Origin: Campylobacteraceae bacterium | GTDB lineage: Bacteria; Campylobacterota; Campylobacteria; Campylobacterales; Sulfurovaceae | Length of the DNA stretch: 60,729 nucleotides | Direction of reading: 5' to 3' | NCBI GenBank assembly: GCA_027065045.1 | Contig: JAMOOX010000020.1 | Location: 1 to 60,729, forward strand | The notes under the pieces: model-generated | Database searches by the model: none | Seen by the model: the letters and a program-made list of their open reading frames with translations, nothing else | What the model was told of the DNA's origin: nothing | Made by a program: the position numbers and the translations under genes | Shown: in pieces, positions 53,259 to 60,729 of the stretch | Numbering within the stretch: position 1 is the stretch's first letter | How the letters are laid out: each line of letters begins with the position of its first letter

Positions 53259-53645
53259 ATGAAAAAAACTATCTTTATGGATAAATATCCAGTTCATTCT
53301 TTTGAAGTTTTAAAGTCAGAGATAAATCAAACAACAGTTGCAGAGTTAGCAGAGTATTTTAGAGATAAAATTGAGGCACACCCAATTGCTACAAATATAG
53401 CCATTTTTGACCACTATAGACATACCAAAAATATTGATGGAGAGATTAATCCTGAAATTAAAGATGCTCAAAATGTAGTGTTTTGTTTTGGACAAGCGAT
53501 ACCAAATAGCAAGATTTTAGCAGTTCGTCCTAGAAGTATAGGAATATCTGAATTAGAAGATAAATTTATTATAGATTTTTTAGAAGCACCAAAAGAGAAA
53601 ATTCAAGAACTTATGAGCCAATGGACTAAAGCACTTAAAATATAA
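53259..53645 (+). CDS. Conserved small soluble protein (DUF6858-like)
   Basis: A 128-residue protein. Seen: FMDKYPVHSFEVLKSEI, then a segment IAIFDHYRHTKNIDGEI, then NVVFCFGQAIPNSKILAVRPRSIGISE. I recall similar proteins in denitrifying and sulfur-oxidising proteobacteria annotated as a DUF (possibly DUF6858), without known function. No signal peptide or membrane helix is present. AGGAG is placed 8 bases before the ATG. It stands alone with its own leader of 160 AT-rich bases. Confidence 0.65.
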   Translation: MKKTIFMDKYPVHSFEVLKSEINQTTVAELAEYFRDKIEAHPIATNIAIFDHYRHTKNIDGEINPEIKDAQNVVFCFGQAIPNSKILAVRPRSIGISELEDKFIIDFLEAPKEKIQELMSQWTKALKI

Positions 53646-53654
53646 ACTATAAAT

Positions 53655-53682
53655 TATGGTGTGTTGTAAAGCACATCATATA
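53655..53682 (+). terminator. Hairpin after the DUF6858-like gene
   Basis: ATGGTGTGTTGTAAAGCACATCAT can fold, with ATGGTGTG against CACATCAT (one G-T), 12 bases after the stop and followed by ATATTACAC. It is a weak terminator candidate. Confidence 0.4.
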
Positions 53683-53774
53683 TTACACTTCCCTTTTTTA
53701 AATTTATTAAGTTCAAATATGTTAAAATCAATCTAAGTTATAAATATATTGAGTATGTTTTAAGGAGTTAAAAA

Positions 53775-53985
53775 ATGAATACACAAACCATACAATTGGA
53801 TATAAGTATAGATATTTTTGATAGAGTAGTTAAATTTTTGAAAACTTTACCTAAAAATAAAATAAAATTAAAAATAGAAGATAATATAATCTTTAAAAAA
53901 AAAGGTATCATTACAAACACTTCAAAGTTCTTCTATGAATAAAACTTGGAATAATATAGAAGATGAGGCTTGGAATGAGGTATAA
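53775..53985 (+). pseudogene. Frameshifted antitoxin gene
   Basis: ATG 53775 with AAGGAG upstream starts NTQTIQLDISIDIFDRVVKF, LKTLPKNKIKLKIEDN, an antitoxin-like beginning common in Campylobacterota. A run of nine A at 53895-53903 is followed by a change of frame. The original frame ends at 53940, while the other frame continues with LQTLQSSSMNKTWNN and IEDEAWNEV to TAA 53985, the usual acidic antitoxin tail. It is probably a slippage mutation, or a sequencing error in the homopolymer. The toxin fragment overlaps its end. Confidence 0.6.
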
Positions 53986-54031
53986 AAATGGTGATATTGT
54001 ATTGATAAATTTCCCATTTATAGATTTATAA
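53975..54031 (+). pseudogene. MazF/PemK-type toxin N-terminal fragment
   Basis: ATG 53975 overlaps the antitoxin stop. The 18 residues MRYKNGDIVLINFPFIDL match the start of MazF/PemK endoribonucleases (KxGDIVLVxFPFTDL). A stop follows at once. The next 80 bases have short frames, including ENGITKIEVLDIV, but no MazF core. The toxin is dead, and the locus is a relic of a toxin-antitoxin module. Confidence 0.6.
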
Positions 54032-54139
54032 ATCTTGAAAATGGAATAACAAAGATAGAAGTATTGGATATAGTGTAATGACCTATACTAAGATAGTAAA
54101 ATATGAGATAATAGAGAGTATAAAAAAGGAAACCAAAAT

Positions 54140-54847
54140 ATGAAAAAAATATTATTAATAATGCTACCGATTTTTATAGTGGCGAGGGTTCATTATGCCA
54201 AGGTAGAACCTTATGATAGTGTAGTGTTGAAATCTGCTGTAAGTGCAAAGGTTTTGAGTGTGGATTTGAATAGTGAGGGGCGACTTGTGGCTAATGGTGA
54301 GGTGATAACCTTAGATGATGTGATAGATAAGCAGGATTTGAAGCTATCACAAGAGATGTTAGTGGGGTTAAAGAGTAGTTATAAGAGAAAAGAGAGTTAC
54401 TTTAATAAGTTAAATAGATTAAATACTGCTTCTAAAACTCAAAAAGATAGTGCATATTATAATTTTATTGCATCTAAAAATCAGTATCTTACTACTAAGT
54501 TTAAAATTGAGAGATTAAAAGATAGTATCTCTAAAAAGCATATAGTTTTAAATAATAAATATCTATATCAACTCCATACAAAGGCAGGTGAGTTTGTTAA
54601 TTTTGGTTCTCCATTGGCTACAATTCAAGATTTATCAAAAGCTAAACTTGTTCTATTTTTAGAACCAGAAGAAATCAAAAATTTAGAAGAGAAAAGCATA
54701 TATTTAGATGGAAATAGAACTAACCTAAGAGTAGATAAAGTTTGGAAGACCACAGATATAAGATTTATCTCATCATATAGAGCAGAGATAATCCTAAATA
54801 ATCCTAAATTTAAATTTTCTAAGCTTTTAAAGGTAGAGATAAAATGA
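54140..54847 (+). CDS. HlyD-like periplasmic adaptor protein
   Basis: A 235-residue protein with a signal sequence (KKILLIMLPIFIVARVHYA). The order is that of RND/ABC membrane-fusion proteins: a half lipoyl domain (VLKSAVSAKVLSVDLNSEGRLV), a helical hairpin of about 80 Lys-rich residues, then the second half lipoyl domain (LHTKAGEFVNFGSPLATIQD) and a short beta barrel. No inner-membrane pump or outer-membrane channel gene is adjacent. The stop overlaps the start of the molybdopterin enzyme by four bases (ATGA), so the two are coupled, an unusual pairing. Confidence 0.8.
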   Translation: MKKILLIMLPIFIVARVHYAKVEPYDSVVLKSAVSAKVLSVDLNSEGRLVANGEVITLDDVIDKQDLKLSQEMLVGLKSSYKRKESYFNKLNRLNTASKTQKDSAYYNFIASKNQYLTTKFKIERLKDSISKKHIVLNNKYLYQLHTKAGEFVNFGSPLATIQDLSKAKLVLFLEPEEIKNLEEKSIYLDGNRTNLRVDKVWKTTDIRFISSYRAEIILNNPKFKFSKLLKVEIK

Positions 54848-56508
54848 GAACTTCGGCTTGTGGATTAGATTGTTATGATGCTTGTGAGATAATTTATGAT
54901 AATGGTAAGATAGGTGGTAATTTATGTAGTGTAGTGCATAATCAACTGCCAAATACTCCACGAATTACGAAGCCAACTATTGATGGTGTTGAGGTAACTA
55001 TGCAAGAGGCATTAGATGCTATTAGTCTTGATAAAAATTCACTTTTGTATCGTGGTAGTGGGAATGTAGGGGTGATGAATGATATTACAAATCTACTTTT
55101 TGAGAGATTAGGTGCTACTACAACAAAGGGGAGTCTTTGTGATGGGGCAGGGGAGTATGGTATAGAAGAGGGTAGGGGGTTTAATAGTGTGGTAACTCCT
55201 AGAAGTATCAATAAGGCAGAGGTGGTGGTAGTTTGGGGTAGAAATATATCTACTACAAATTCTCATCTAATGCCATATTTAAAGGGTAAAAAATTAATAG
55301 TAATAGACCCAGTTAAAACTACAATAGCTAAAAAAGCTGATATTCATCTACAAATCAAGCCACGAACAGATTTCTATCTAGCACTACTTTTGGCTAGATT
55401 TTCAACTATGCAAGATTTACAAAAAGATACAGATATTGCCGATATTGAAGAGTTTTATGAATTTACAAGAGAGTTTAGAATTAAATCAATATTAGCCCAT
55501 ATTGGAGTAGAAATTAATGATATATCTCAAACAATAGATTATCTATCTAGTGATAAAGTAGTCTATTTAGTAGGATTAGGAGTCCAAAAATACTCAATAG
55601 GAGATAGTGTATTAAGAGCAATTGATGGATTAGCCATTACTTTGGGGCATTTTAATAGAGATGGTTGTGGAGTAAGCTTTTTGGGTAATTCCAAATTGGG
55701 ACTTGATAATATATTTGCTATCAAAGGCAAAAAAGTATCCAAAGTAGATACAGAGTTTGAAAAATTTGATACAGTATTAATCCAAGGTGCTAACCCAGCC
55801 CACTCAATGCCAAATACAAATAGAGTAGTAGAGTCTCTTAAAAAGGTGAAAAACTTAGTATATTTTGGATTGTATAAGAATGAGACAAGCAAGTTAGCCA
55901 AAATTGTAATACCTGCTCAAAACTTTTTGGAAAAAGATGATGTAAGGCTTAGTTATAGTGATTATTCAATTAAAAAAATGAATAAAATTAATGATTGTGA
56001 TTATGGAATAAGTGAGTATGATTTCACTAAATATATGATAGATAGATATGATTTAGAAGATATTAAGTCTCAAAATGAGTATATTGATTTATGGTTAAAT
56101 CAGAGTAGAGATAAGATAGAAGATATAGAAGAGTTTGAATTTATAGATGATTTTTATGATGATTTTGAGAATATTAAAAGATTTAGAAAAGTAAGAGTCA
56201 AAAAAGAGGATATTGATAGTAGATACTATCTTATCACTCCCAAAGCGACCAACTCTATAAACTCTCAATTTAAAAGAGTTGATAATATATTAATACACTC
56301 AAAAAGTGGGTTTAGAGATGGTGATAAAATTAAGATTAAAAGTGAGTATGGAGTATTAGAATCTATTATCAAGATAGATGATACTTTAAGAGAGGATTGT
56401 ATTGTAGTTAAAGCTAATCATAGTGGGGTAAATAAGATTACCCCTCCTTTAATATCACAAGAGGGTGATAGTGCTTGTTTTCAAGAGGTGAGGGTGGATT
56501 TATACTAA
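54844..56508 (+). CDS. Molybdopterin oxidoreductase (small FdhF/NapA-type, DMSO reductase family)
   Basis: A 554-residue protein of the DMSO-reductase superfamily but short. The N-terminus has CGLDCYDAC (Cys 6, 10, 14) and GGNLC (Cys 28), a 4Fe-4S site with only 13 residues between the third and fourth Cys. KGSLCDGAGEYG is at the usual place for the metal-ligand region. Molybdopterin-contact elements VVVWGRNISTTNSH, LIVIDPVKT, KPRTDFYLALLL and VLIQGANPAHSMPN are visible. The C-terminal domain is present. No signal peptide is seen, so it is cytoplasmic. The substrate is unknown; formate or a nitrogen/sulfur oxide are possibilities. Confidence 0.85.
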   Translation: MRTSACGLDCYDACEIIYDNGKIGGNLCSVVHNQLPNTPRITKPTIDGVEVTMQEALDAISLDKNSLLYRGSGNVGVMNDITNLLFERLGATTTKGSLCDGAGEYGIEEGRGFNSVVTPRSINKAEVVVVWGRNISTTNSHLMPYLKGKKLIVIDPVKTTIAKKADIHLQIKPRTDFYLALLLARFSTMQDLQKDTDIADIEEFYEFTREFRIKSILAHIGVEINDISQTIDYLSSDKVVYLVGLGVQKYSIGDSVLRAIDGLAITLGHFNRDGCGVSFLGNSKLGLDNIFAIKGKKVSKVDTEFEKFDTVLIQGANPAHSMPNTNRVVESLKKVKNLVYFGLYKNETSKLAKIVIPAQNFLEKDDVRLSYSDYSIKKMNKINDCDYGISEYDFTKYMIDRYDLEDIKSQNEYIDLWLNQSRDKIEDIEEFEFIDDFYDDFENIKRFRKVRVKKEDIDSRYYLITPKATNSINSQFKRVDNILIHSKSGFRDGDKIKIKSEYGVLESIIKIDDTLREDCIVVKANHSGVNKITPPLISQEGDSACFQEVRVDLY

Positions 56509-58902
56509 TACAATATCCAAAACCTCTCTAATATTTGCTACAGGAATAATCTCCATAGCATCTTTGACTTCATCAGGAATATCCTCTAAATCTCTCTCAA
56601 AATTTTTGGTAGGGATTAGGGCTTTTGTTACTCCTGCTTTGTATCCTGCTATTAGTTTCTCTTTGAGTCCTCCAATTGGTAATACTTTACCTATCAAAGT
56701 TACCTCTCCTGTCATTGCTATTTGATTATCAATTTTTTGATTTGATAATATAGAGGCTATTACACAACAAAGAGCAATTCCTGCACTTGGTCCATCTTTG
56801 GGTGTTGCACCCTCTGGGATATGGATATGTAAATCATATCGTTTGTATATTTCTGAACTAGAAACAACTATTTTATCCTCTTTTTCTTTGGTTGATAGTG
56901 GAATTATATCTTTTGGAATTTTAAGATAATTTTCATCAATTAATATTTTGACTACACTCATAGATATTCTAGCTGATTCTTTCATCACTTCACCTAGATT
57001 ACCAGTGAGTTGCATTACACCTTTGCCCTTAATTTTAACAGCTTCAATAGTTAGTACATCTCCACCAACTGATGTCCATGCTAGTCCATTGATTACTCCA
57101 ATTTGTGCTTCTGTTGCTATTGGTGAGATTTCAAATACTTTTTTATCTCCATATTTACTGATATTTTTAAGAGTAATTGATACTTTTGAAGTATCTTCAT
57201 CTTGAAGTATCTCTTTTGCACTTTTTCTCATAAGAGAGTCTATTTTTCTTCTTAATCCTCTTACTCCTGCTTCTCTTGTATATTCATCTATTAATACCTT
57301 AAGAGCAGGGTCTGTAATATTAAACTCTGTTTTTCTAAGAGAGTTTTTTTTGAGTTCTTGTGGGATAAGGTATCTTTTGGCTATTTCAAATTTTTCATTT
57401 GGAGTGTAGCTGTTGAGTCCTATAAATTCCATTCTATCTCGTAGAGGAGCAGGAATTTTGCCTATATCATTAGCTGTAGCTATAAAAATTGCTCCACTTA
57501 AATCTATATGAAAGTTTAGATAATAATCACGATAGTGAGCATTTTGTTCTGGGTCTAATATCTCTAGTAGTGCAGATGTTGGGTCTCCCCTCATACTTCT
57601 ACCTACTTTATCAATCTCATCTAATACAATTACAGGGTTCATACTTCCTGCTTCTACAAGTCCTTGGACTACTCTACCAGGCATCGCACCAACATAAGTC
57701 CTACGATGTCCTCTTAGTTCATTTACATCTTCTAATCCACCTAAGGCTAATCTAACAAGAGGGCGTTTAAGAGCATTTGATATAGAAGTAGCTAAAGATG
57801 TTTTACCGACTCCAGGAGGTCCTACAAAACATAAAATTACACCTCTATTCTCTTTTTTACCTCTTAATTCGCTAAGTTCTTTGATAGAGAAGTACTCTAT
57901 AATTCTATCTTTAGCTTTGTTTATTGAGTAGTGGTCCTGGTTTAATCTATTTTCTACATCTGATATATGAAGAGCTTTTTTGGATAATTTACCAAAAGGA
58001 GTATCAAATACCCACTCTAAATAGCTATAGATTGTGGCATAATCTCCACTATCTTGGTGCATTCGTGATAGTTTATTGAGTTGTTTTGATACCTCTTTAT
58101 AGGCATCATCATTTAGATGAGTTTTAATCTTCTCTAGTTTATCTTTAAAAGATTGTATCTCCTCTTCTTTATGGGCATCTACACCTAATTCACTTTGAAT
58201 CTCTTTGAGTTGCTCTTTTAGAAAATACTCTTTGTTTGTTTTTTCTATTTTGCTATGGACTTTACCTCTAATCTCTTTGTCTAACTTTGAAGATTCTATC
58301 TTTTGAATTACTATTTCAATTAGTCCTAAAAGGCGATTTTCAGTGCTATTTTCTACAAAAAGTCTATATGCTTTATCTTTTTCAATATTTAACATTGAGG
58401 AGACTAAATCAATAACTCTATTTGGTTGAGAGTTGTCTTCTACACTTTTGATTATATCAGTTGGAAAACTATTTGCAATAGATGATAATTTTTTTAATTT
58501 TTCATGTAAAATTTTCATTAATGATTTTACAGCATCAATATTATAATTATCATACTCAATAGTATCAATATTTCCCATTAAATATGGTTTATCACCATCT
58601 ATATCTTTGATAAGTGCTTTTGAAAACCCTTGAAATAGAATTTTAACTCTATTATCAGGCATATCTACTTTTCTCATAATAGAACCAACAACACCTATGC
58701 TATTTATCTCATTATCATCATCTTTATTAGCAAGTGAAGCTATAAAGATAAGAGAATTATTAGAAATTGCATAATTGATAGCCTCAATATCATCTTTATC
58801 AGAAAGAAATATTGGACTTATCATAAATGGATATAAAAATATACTCTCTTCTACTATAATAGGTAGAGTTGATGGAAAGTTATCATAATCGCTTATTTTC
58901 AT
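56500..58902 (-). CDS. lon: ATP-dependent protease Lon
   Basis: An 800-residue AAA+ serine protease that degrades misfolded and regulatory proteins. The N-terminal LAN domain begins FPSTLPIIVEESIFLYPFM. Walker A is FVGPPGVGKTSLATSI, and Walker B VIVLDEIDKVG. The protease domain has the catalytic Ser in PKDGPSAGIALCC and the Lys in GLKEKLIAGYKAGVTKA. The size matches other campylobacterotal Lon. Its 3' end overlaps the molybdopterin gene end by 9 bases (convergent). bamD lies 15 bases upstream. Confidence 0.98.
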   Translation of the reverse strand: MKISDYDNFPSTLPIIVEESIFLYPFMISPIFLSDKDDIEAINYAISNNSLIFIASLANKDDDNEINSIGVVGSIMRKVDMPDNRVKILFQGFSKALIKDIDGDKPYLMGNIDTIEYDNYNIDAVKSLMKILHEKLKKLSSIANSFPTDIIKSVEDNSQPNRVIDLVSSMLNIEKDKAYRLFVENSTENRLLGLIEIVIQKIESSKLDKEIRGKVHSKIEKTNKEYFLKEQLKEIQSELGVDAHKEEEIQSFKDKLEKIKTHLNDDAYKEVSKQLNKLSRMHQDSGDYATIYSYLEWVFDTPFGKLSKKALHISDVENRLNQDHYSINKAKDRIIEYFSIKELSELRGKKENRGVILCFVGPPGVGKTSLATSISNALKRPLVRLALGGLEDVNELRGHRRTYVGAMPGRVVQGLVEAGSMNPVIVLDEIDKVGRSMRGDPTSALLEILDPEQNAHYRDYYLNFHIDLSGAIFIATANDIGKIPAPLRDRMEFIGLNSYTPNEKFEIAKRYLIPQELKKNSLRKTEFNITDPALKVLIDEYTREAGVRGLRRKIDSLMRKSAKEILQDEDTSKVSITLKNISKYGDKKVFEISPIATEAQIGVINGLAWTSVGGDVLTIEAVKIKGKGVMQLTGNLGEVMKESARISMSVVKILIDENYLKIPKDIIPLSTKEKEDKIVVSSSEIYKRYDLHIHIPEGATPKDGPSAGIALCCVIASILSNQKIDNQIAMTGEVTLIGKVLPIGGLKEKLIAGYKAGVTKALIPTKNFERDLEDIPDEVKDAMEIIPVANIREVLDIVLV

Positions 58903-58917
58903 ATATGCCTCTTCTAC

Positions 58918-59559
58918 CTATTTCATAATAGAAGCTAAGATATTTGTATCTGGTTTGCTAATATCACTAGCTTTGATTGGAGAACTTGTATTTTTAGCTC
59001 TATATTTTTTGGCTGCATCATCTTTGCCTATTCTATCATATAGTGATGCTACATTCTCATTTAATAGAATTTGACTCATTTTAAGTCTTGTAATAATTGT
59101 ATTTACTAATGGAGAGTATTTAGAAAATTGATAAGTATATAGAAACTTATTTGCATTTGTAATTGTATCCATCATCAATTTTTGGTCTTTATTAGTATCT
59201 TTAATACCCAAAAATGCTGCTTTTAGCTTCATAAATTCGGCATACTCTCTTCGTTCACCTACTGCAAATCTTTTATTATATTCACCAAAATAGTAGTTTG
59301 CCATTAGATACTCTTCAGAGTCCATATGTGCATGTGCTAATAGCATTATAGTAGTTTTTAATAGTTTAGATTTTGTATGTTCACTTCTCATAGATAGGTA
59401 GTACTCATCAGCCTTATCTAACTCTTTTGAAGTAATGCTATCAGTAATTTTAATATACCATGATAGTGCAGTTTTATCAAATTCACCTTTTGTAGTAATT
59501 ATAGTACAGCCATTAAACAGTGCCAAAACAAAAGCTACAAGCAAGATTTTTTTCATCAT
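58918..59559 (-). CDS. bamD: Outer membrane assembly lipoprotein BamD
   Basis: A 213-residue lipoprotein with lipobox in ALFNGCTIIT (Cys 18). The rest is helical TPR-like, as in YfiO/BamD: DKADEYYLSMRSEH, AHAHMDSEEYLMANYYFGEYNKRF and EYAEFMKLKAAFLG. BamD is part of the beta-barrel assembly machine with BamA. It starts the bamD-lon unit, the conserved campylobacterotal order, with the lon start 15 bases after its stop. The ATG at 59559 follows AGGTTAATTA. Confidence 0.9.
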   Translation of the reverse strand: MMKKILLVAFVLALFNGCTIITTKGEFDKTALSWYIKITDSITSKELDKADEYYLSMRSEHTKSKLLKTTIMLLAHAHMDSEEYLMANYYFGEYNKRFAVGERREYAEFMKLKAAFLGIKDTNKDQKLMMDTITNANKFLYTYQFSKYSPLVNTIITRLKMSQILLNENVASLYDRIGKDDAAKKYRAKNTSSPIKASDISKPDTNILASIMK

Positions 59560-59629
59560 TAATTAACCTCTTTTTATATAATTTAGTAGGAAATATATTA
59601 TCCTAAATAAGATAAAGACTTATTTAAGA

Positions 59630-59651
59630 GGGTGAGATTTACCCACCCCTT
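59630..59651 (-). terminator. Terminator-like stem after hpf
   Basis: GGGTG pairs with CACCC around GAGATTTAC (one internal mismatch), 7 bases downstream of the hpf stop in minus-strand sense. A related copy of the GTGGGT stem family. Confidence 0.45.
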
Positions 59652-59656
59652 TACTA

Positions 59657-60202
59657 TTAATAAAGACCAAATTTACCATCAGTTCTTTTATACATAACTC
59701 TCATTAATCCATCATGGTCATTAAATACAATAAATTGTCTATTTCTCTCATCTTTCAATGCCTCTATAGCTTCATCAAACTCTAAAGGTTTATGTAACTC
59801 TAAATCCATAGGAACAATCTCATCTTCATTATCTGTTTCAACATTATCAAAGTTTAATACTGCTCTTGCATCTTCACCCATATCTTTAAAGCTATTAATT
59901 CTATGACCTTTGATTTTATCAGCATGTCTTCTTAGAGATTTTTTTACTCTCTCAATAGCTAAATCAATAGACTCATAAATATCAGGAGCGTTTTGTGTAA
60001 TTACAATAGTATTTTTATCTTTTAAATTGATTACAAACTCTACGCTATACCCTTTTTTACCGTGCTTTTGGTGTGATGATATAATAGTTGTTGCAGATAT
60101 AATATCAAGATTATATTTTTCAAGCGTATCTATCGCTGAAGTTACATAATCTTTTATCCCCTCTGTTAAGTCGAAATGTCGTCCTACAATATTTCTGTTC
60201 AT
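59657..60202 (-). CDS. hpf: Ribosome hibernation promoting factor, long form
   Basis: A 181-residue protein. The N-terminal 105 residues are the HPF/YfiA fold (VGRHFDLTEGIKDYVTSAID, KHGKKGYSVEFVINLKDK, DIYESIDLAIERVKKSLRRHADKIKGH-type pattern). After a linker, the C-terminal dimerisation domain carries KPLEFDEAIEALKDERNRQF, VFNDHDGLMRVMYKRTDGKFGLY. Long HPF dimerises 70S ribosomes into inactive 100S particles in stationary phase. It is separated from nosZ by a 272-base region. Confidence 0.95.
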   Translation of the reverse strand: MNRNIVGRHFDLTEGIKDYVTSAIDTLEKYNLDIISATTIISSHQKHGKKGYSVEFVINLKDKNTIVITQNAPDIYESIDLAIERVKKSLRRHADKIKGHRINSFKDMGEDARAVLNFDNVETDNEDEIVPMDLELHKPLEFDEAIEALKDERNRQFIVFNDHDGLMRVMYKRTDGKFGLY

Positions 60203-60474
60203 AATTTATCCTTTGTGGCAATAATTATAGAGTATATCTAAATTTTTATACTCTTATTGGATTATATCTTTAAAAAATAAACAGTTGGTAAAAAATTATA
60301 AAAATTATAAAATTTTTATATTAAATTACTACTTATGTATCTAATATGCTCTTACTTAAGATAATTATATTATAAACTTATCCTAAATCAAATTATATAA
60401 ATTAAAATAATGTTATTATTAGAAACTATTTAAGTAATTTAATGGCTTAGTAGAAAATACAAAAAGGGGAGATA
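60203..60474. promoter_or_regulatory. Divergent hpf/nosZ intergenic region
   Basis: 272 bases of very AT-rich sequence between divergent hpf and nosZ. It should contain both promoters; several TATAAT-like hexamers are present (for example near 60368), which is not informative at this composition. I see no TTGAT-N4-ATCAA box like the one before the nor genes. A clear AAGGGGAGA lies 6 bases before the nosZ ATG. Confidence 0.5.
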
Positions 60475-60729
60475 ATGAGTAGAGTTTTTAGTAAATTATC
60501 TTCGCTAATTCTAGGTGCTTCACTTGCAACAACTTTTGCAACTGCTAGTTCTGGTGAATTAGAGAAGATAATGAAAAAAAGAGGCTTAACAGAAAATGAT
60601 GTAATTCGTGCAGCAAAGACATATTTACCAACTGGTGGTAGAGATGAGTTTGTTGTATTTAGTTCTGGTGGTCAATCAGGTCAGATGATGGTATATAGTG
60701 TACCATCTATGAAGATTTTAAAATATATT
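60475..60729 (+). CDS. nosZ: Nitrous oxide reductase, 5' end only
   Basis: The first 85 codons; the gene runs off the window. ATG 60475 follows GGGGA. The signal peptide KLSSLILGASLATTFATASS has no twin-arginine motif, which marks the Sec-dependent clade II (atypical) NosZ. The next residues, KIMKKRGLTENDVIRAAKTY, then LPTGGRDEFVVFSSGGQSGQ and VYSVPSMKILKYI, match the start of NosZ of Campylobacterota. The copper-site regions are outside the window. The enzyme reduces N2O to N2 in the periplasm. Confidence 0.93.
   Translation, partial: MSRVFSKLSSLILGASLATTFATASSGELEKIMKKRGLTENDVIRAAKTYLPTGGRDEFVVFSSGGQSGQMMVYSVPSMKILKYI

Noticed and set aside
1-60729. CRISPR array
   Set aside because: I looked for evenly spaced 25-40-base repeats, especially near the cas6 relic and in gaps. 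Only two-copy repeats were found (5942/6179, 38242/39051, and intragenic duplications).
1-60729. tRNA or rRNA genes
   Set aside because: No GTTCRANNC arm with matching acceptor stem, and no rRNA core sequence, was noticed in the intergenic stretches. Only rnpB was recognised as an RNA gene.

Overview
The window is AT-rich (roughly 70 percent A+T by eye). It carries genes typical of the Campylobacterota (Epsilonproteobacteria): aroQ-pepQ-folK-flhF, a ferredoxin-thioredoxin-reductase/rhodanese fusion, a short TsaC-like protein, a campylobacterotal-style NorC/NorB pair, cytochrome cd1 NirS and the start of a Sec-type NosZ. A denitrifying, probably sulfur- or hydrogen-oxidising member near Sulfurimonas, Sulfurovum or Thiovulum fits best. 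I cannot name the genus.

Layout. (1) 1-5116, minus strand: the beginning of an extracellular contractile injection system (eCIS, a phage-tail-like particle). It has a main sheath, a tube, a gpE/T4-baseplate-family assembly protein, a DUF6760-like microprotein with no canonical start, a divergent second sheath, a second tube with a lysine-rich repeat tail, and a repetitive protein that leaves the window. A response regulator with an OmpR-type DNA-binding domain (5247-5906) lies just upstream, and a promoter with TGTCA direct repeats lies between them. (2) 5936-6192: a decayed cas6 fragment bracketed by pieces of an IS3-type element end. (3) 6304-14557, plus strand: a membrane-anchored nuclease-like protein, FmdE-like and ThiF-like proteins, a short CobD/CbiB, a thioredoxin-like protein, then aroQ, pepQ, folK, flhF and mnmA. 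(4) 14571-15112: a truncated NMT1-type sensor fused to an IS3 transposase tail. (5) 15178-22798, minus strand: FTR-rhodanese fusion, a secreted protein, a two-component/FIST/HD-GYP signalling cluster and a TrpD2/YbiB-like protein. (6) 22871-27578, plus strand: nor operon with small membrane proteins, then nirS. (7) 27659-50919: mostly housekeeping genes (LplT-Aas fusion, rnpB, acpS, rnhA, carB, tsaE, lptB, cdsA, dxr, pdxJ, alaS) with accessory insertions: an MNT-HEPN module between direct repeats, an Aat-like/radical-SAM pair, and a rearrangement scar at 44570-45205. (8) 51146-60729: M3 peptidase, a decayed toxin-antitoxin locus, an HlyD-like protein with a molybdopterin enzyme, lon, bamD, hpf, and the 5' end of nosZ.

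How the parts fit together. NirS makes NO from nitrite, NorCB reduces NO to N2O, and NosZ (cut by the window end) reduces N2O to N2. An FNR/DNR-like box precedes the nor genes. The neighbouring FIST protein, hybrid kinase and two HD-GYP-type regulators could form an NO- or redox-responsive circuit, by analogy with NosP/NahK; this is inference. The secreted double NarX/PilJ-domain protein could be another nitrogen-oxide-linked sensor. The most interesting accessory feature is the eCIS with its own candidate regulator. Several loci show decay (cas6, IS3, NMT1 sensor, PLA2-like/ABC junction, mazEF-like), pointing to repeated gain and loss of accessory DNA between stable housekeeping blocks.
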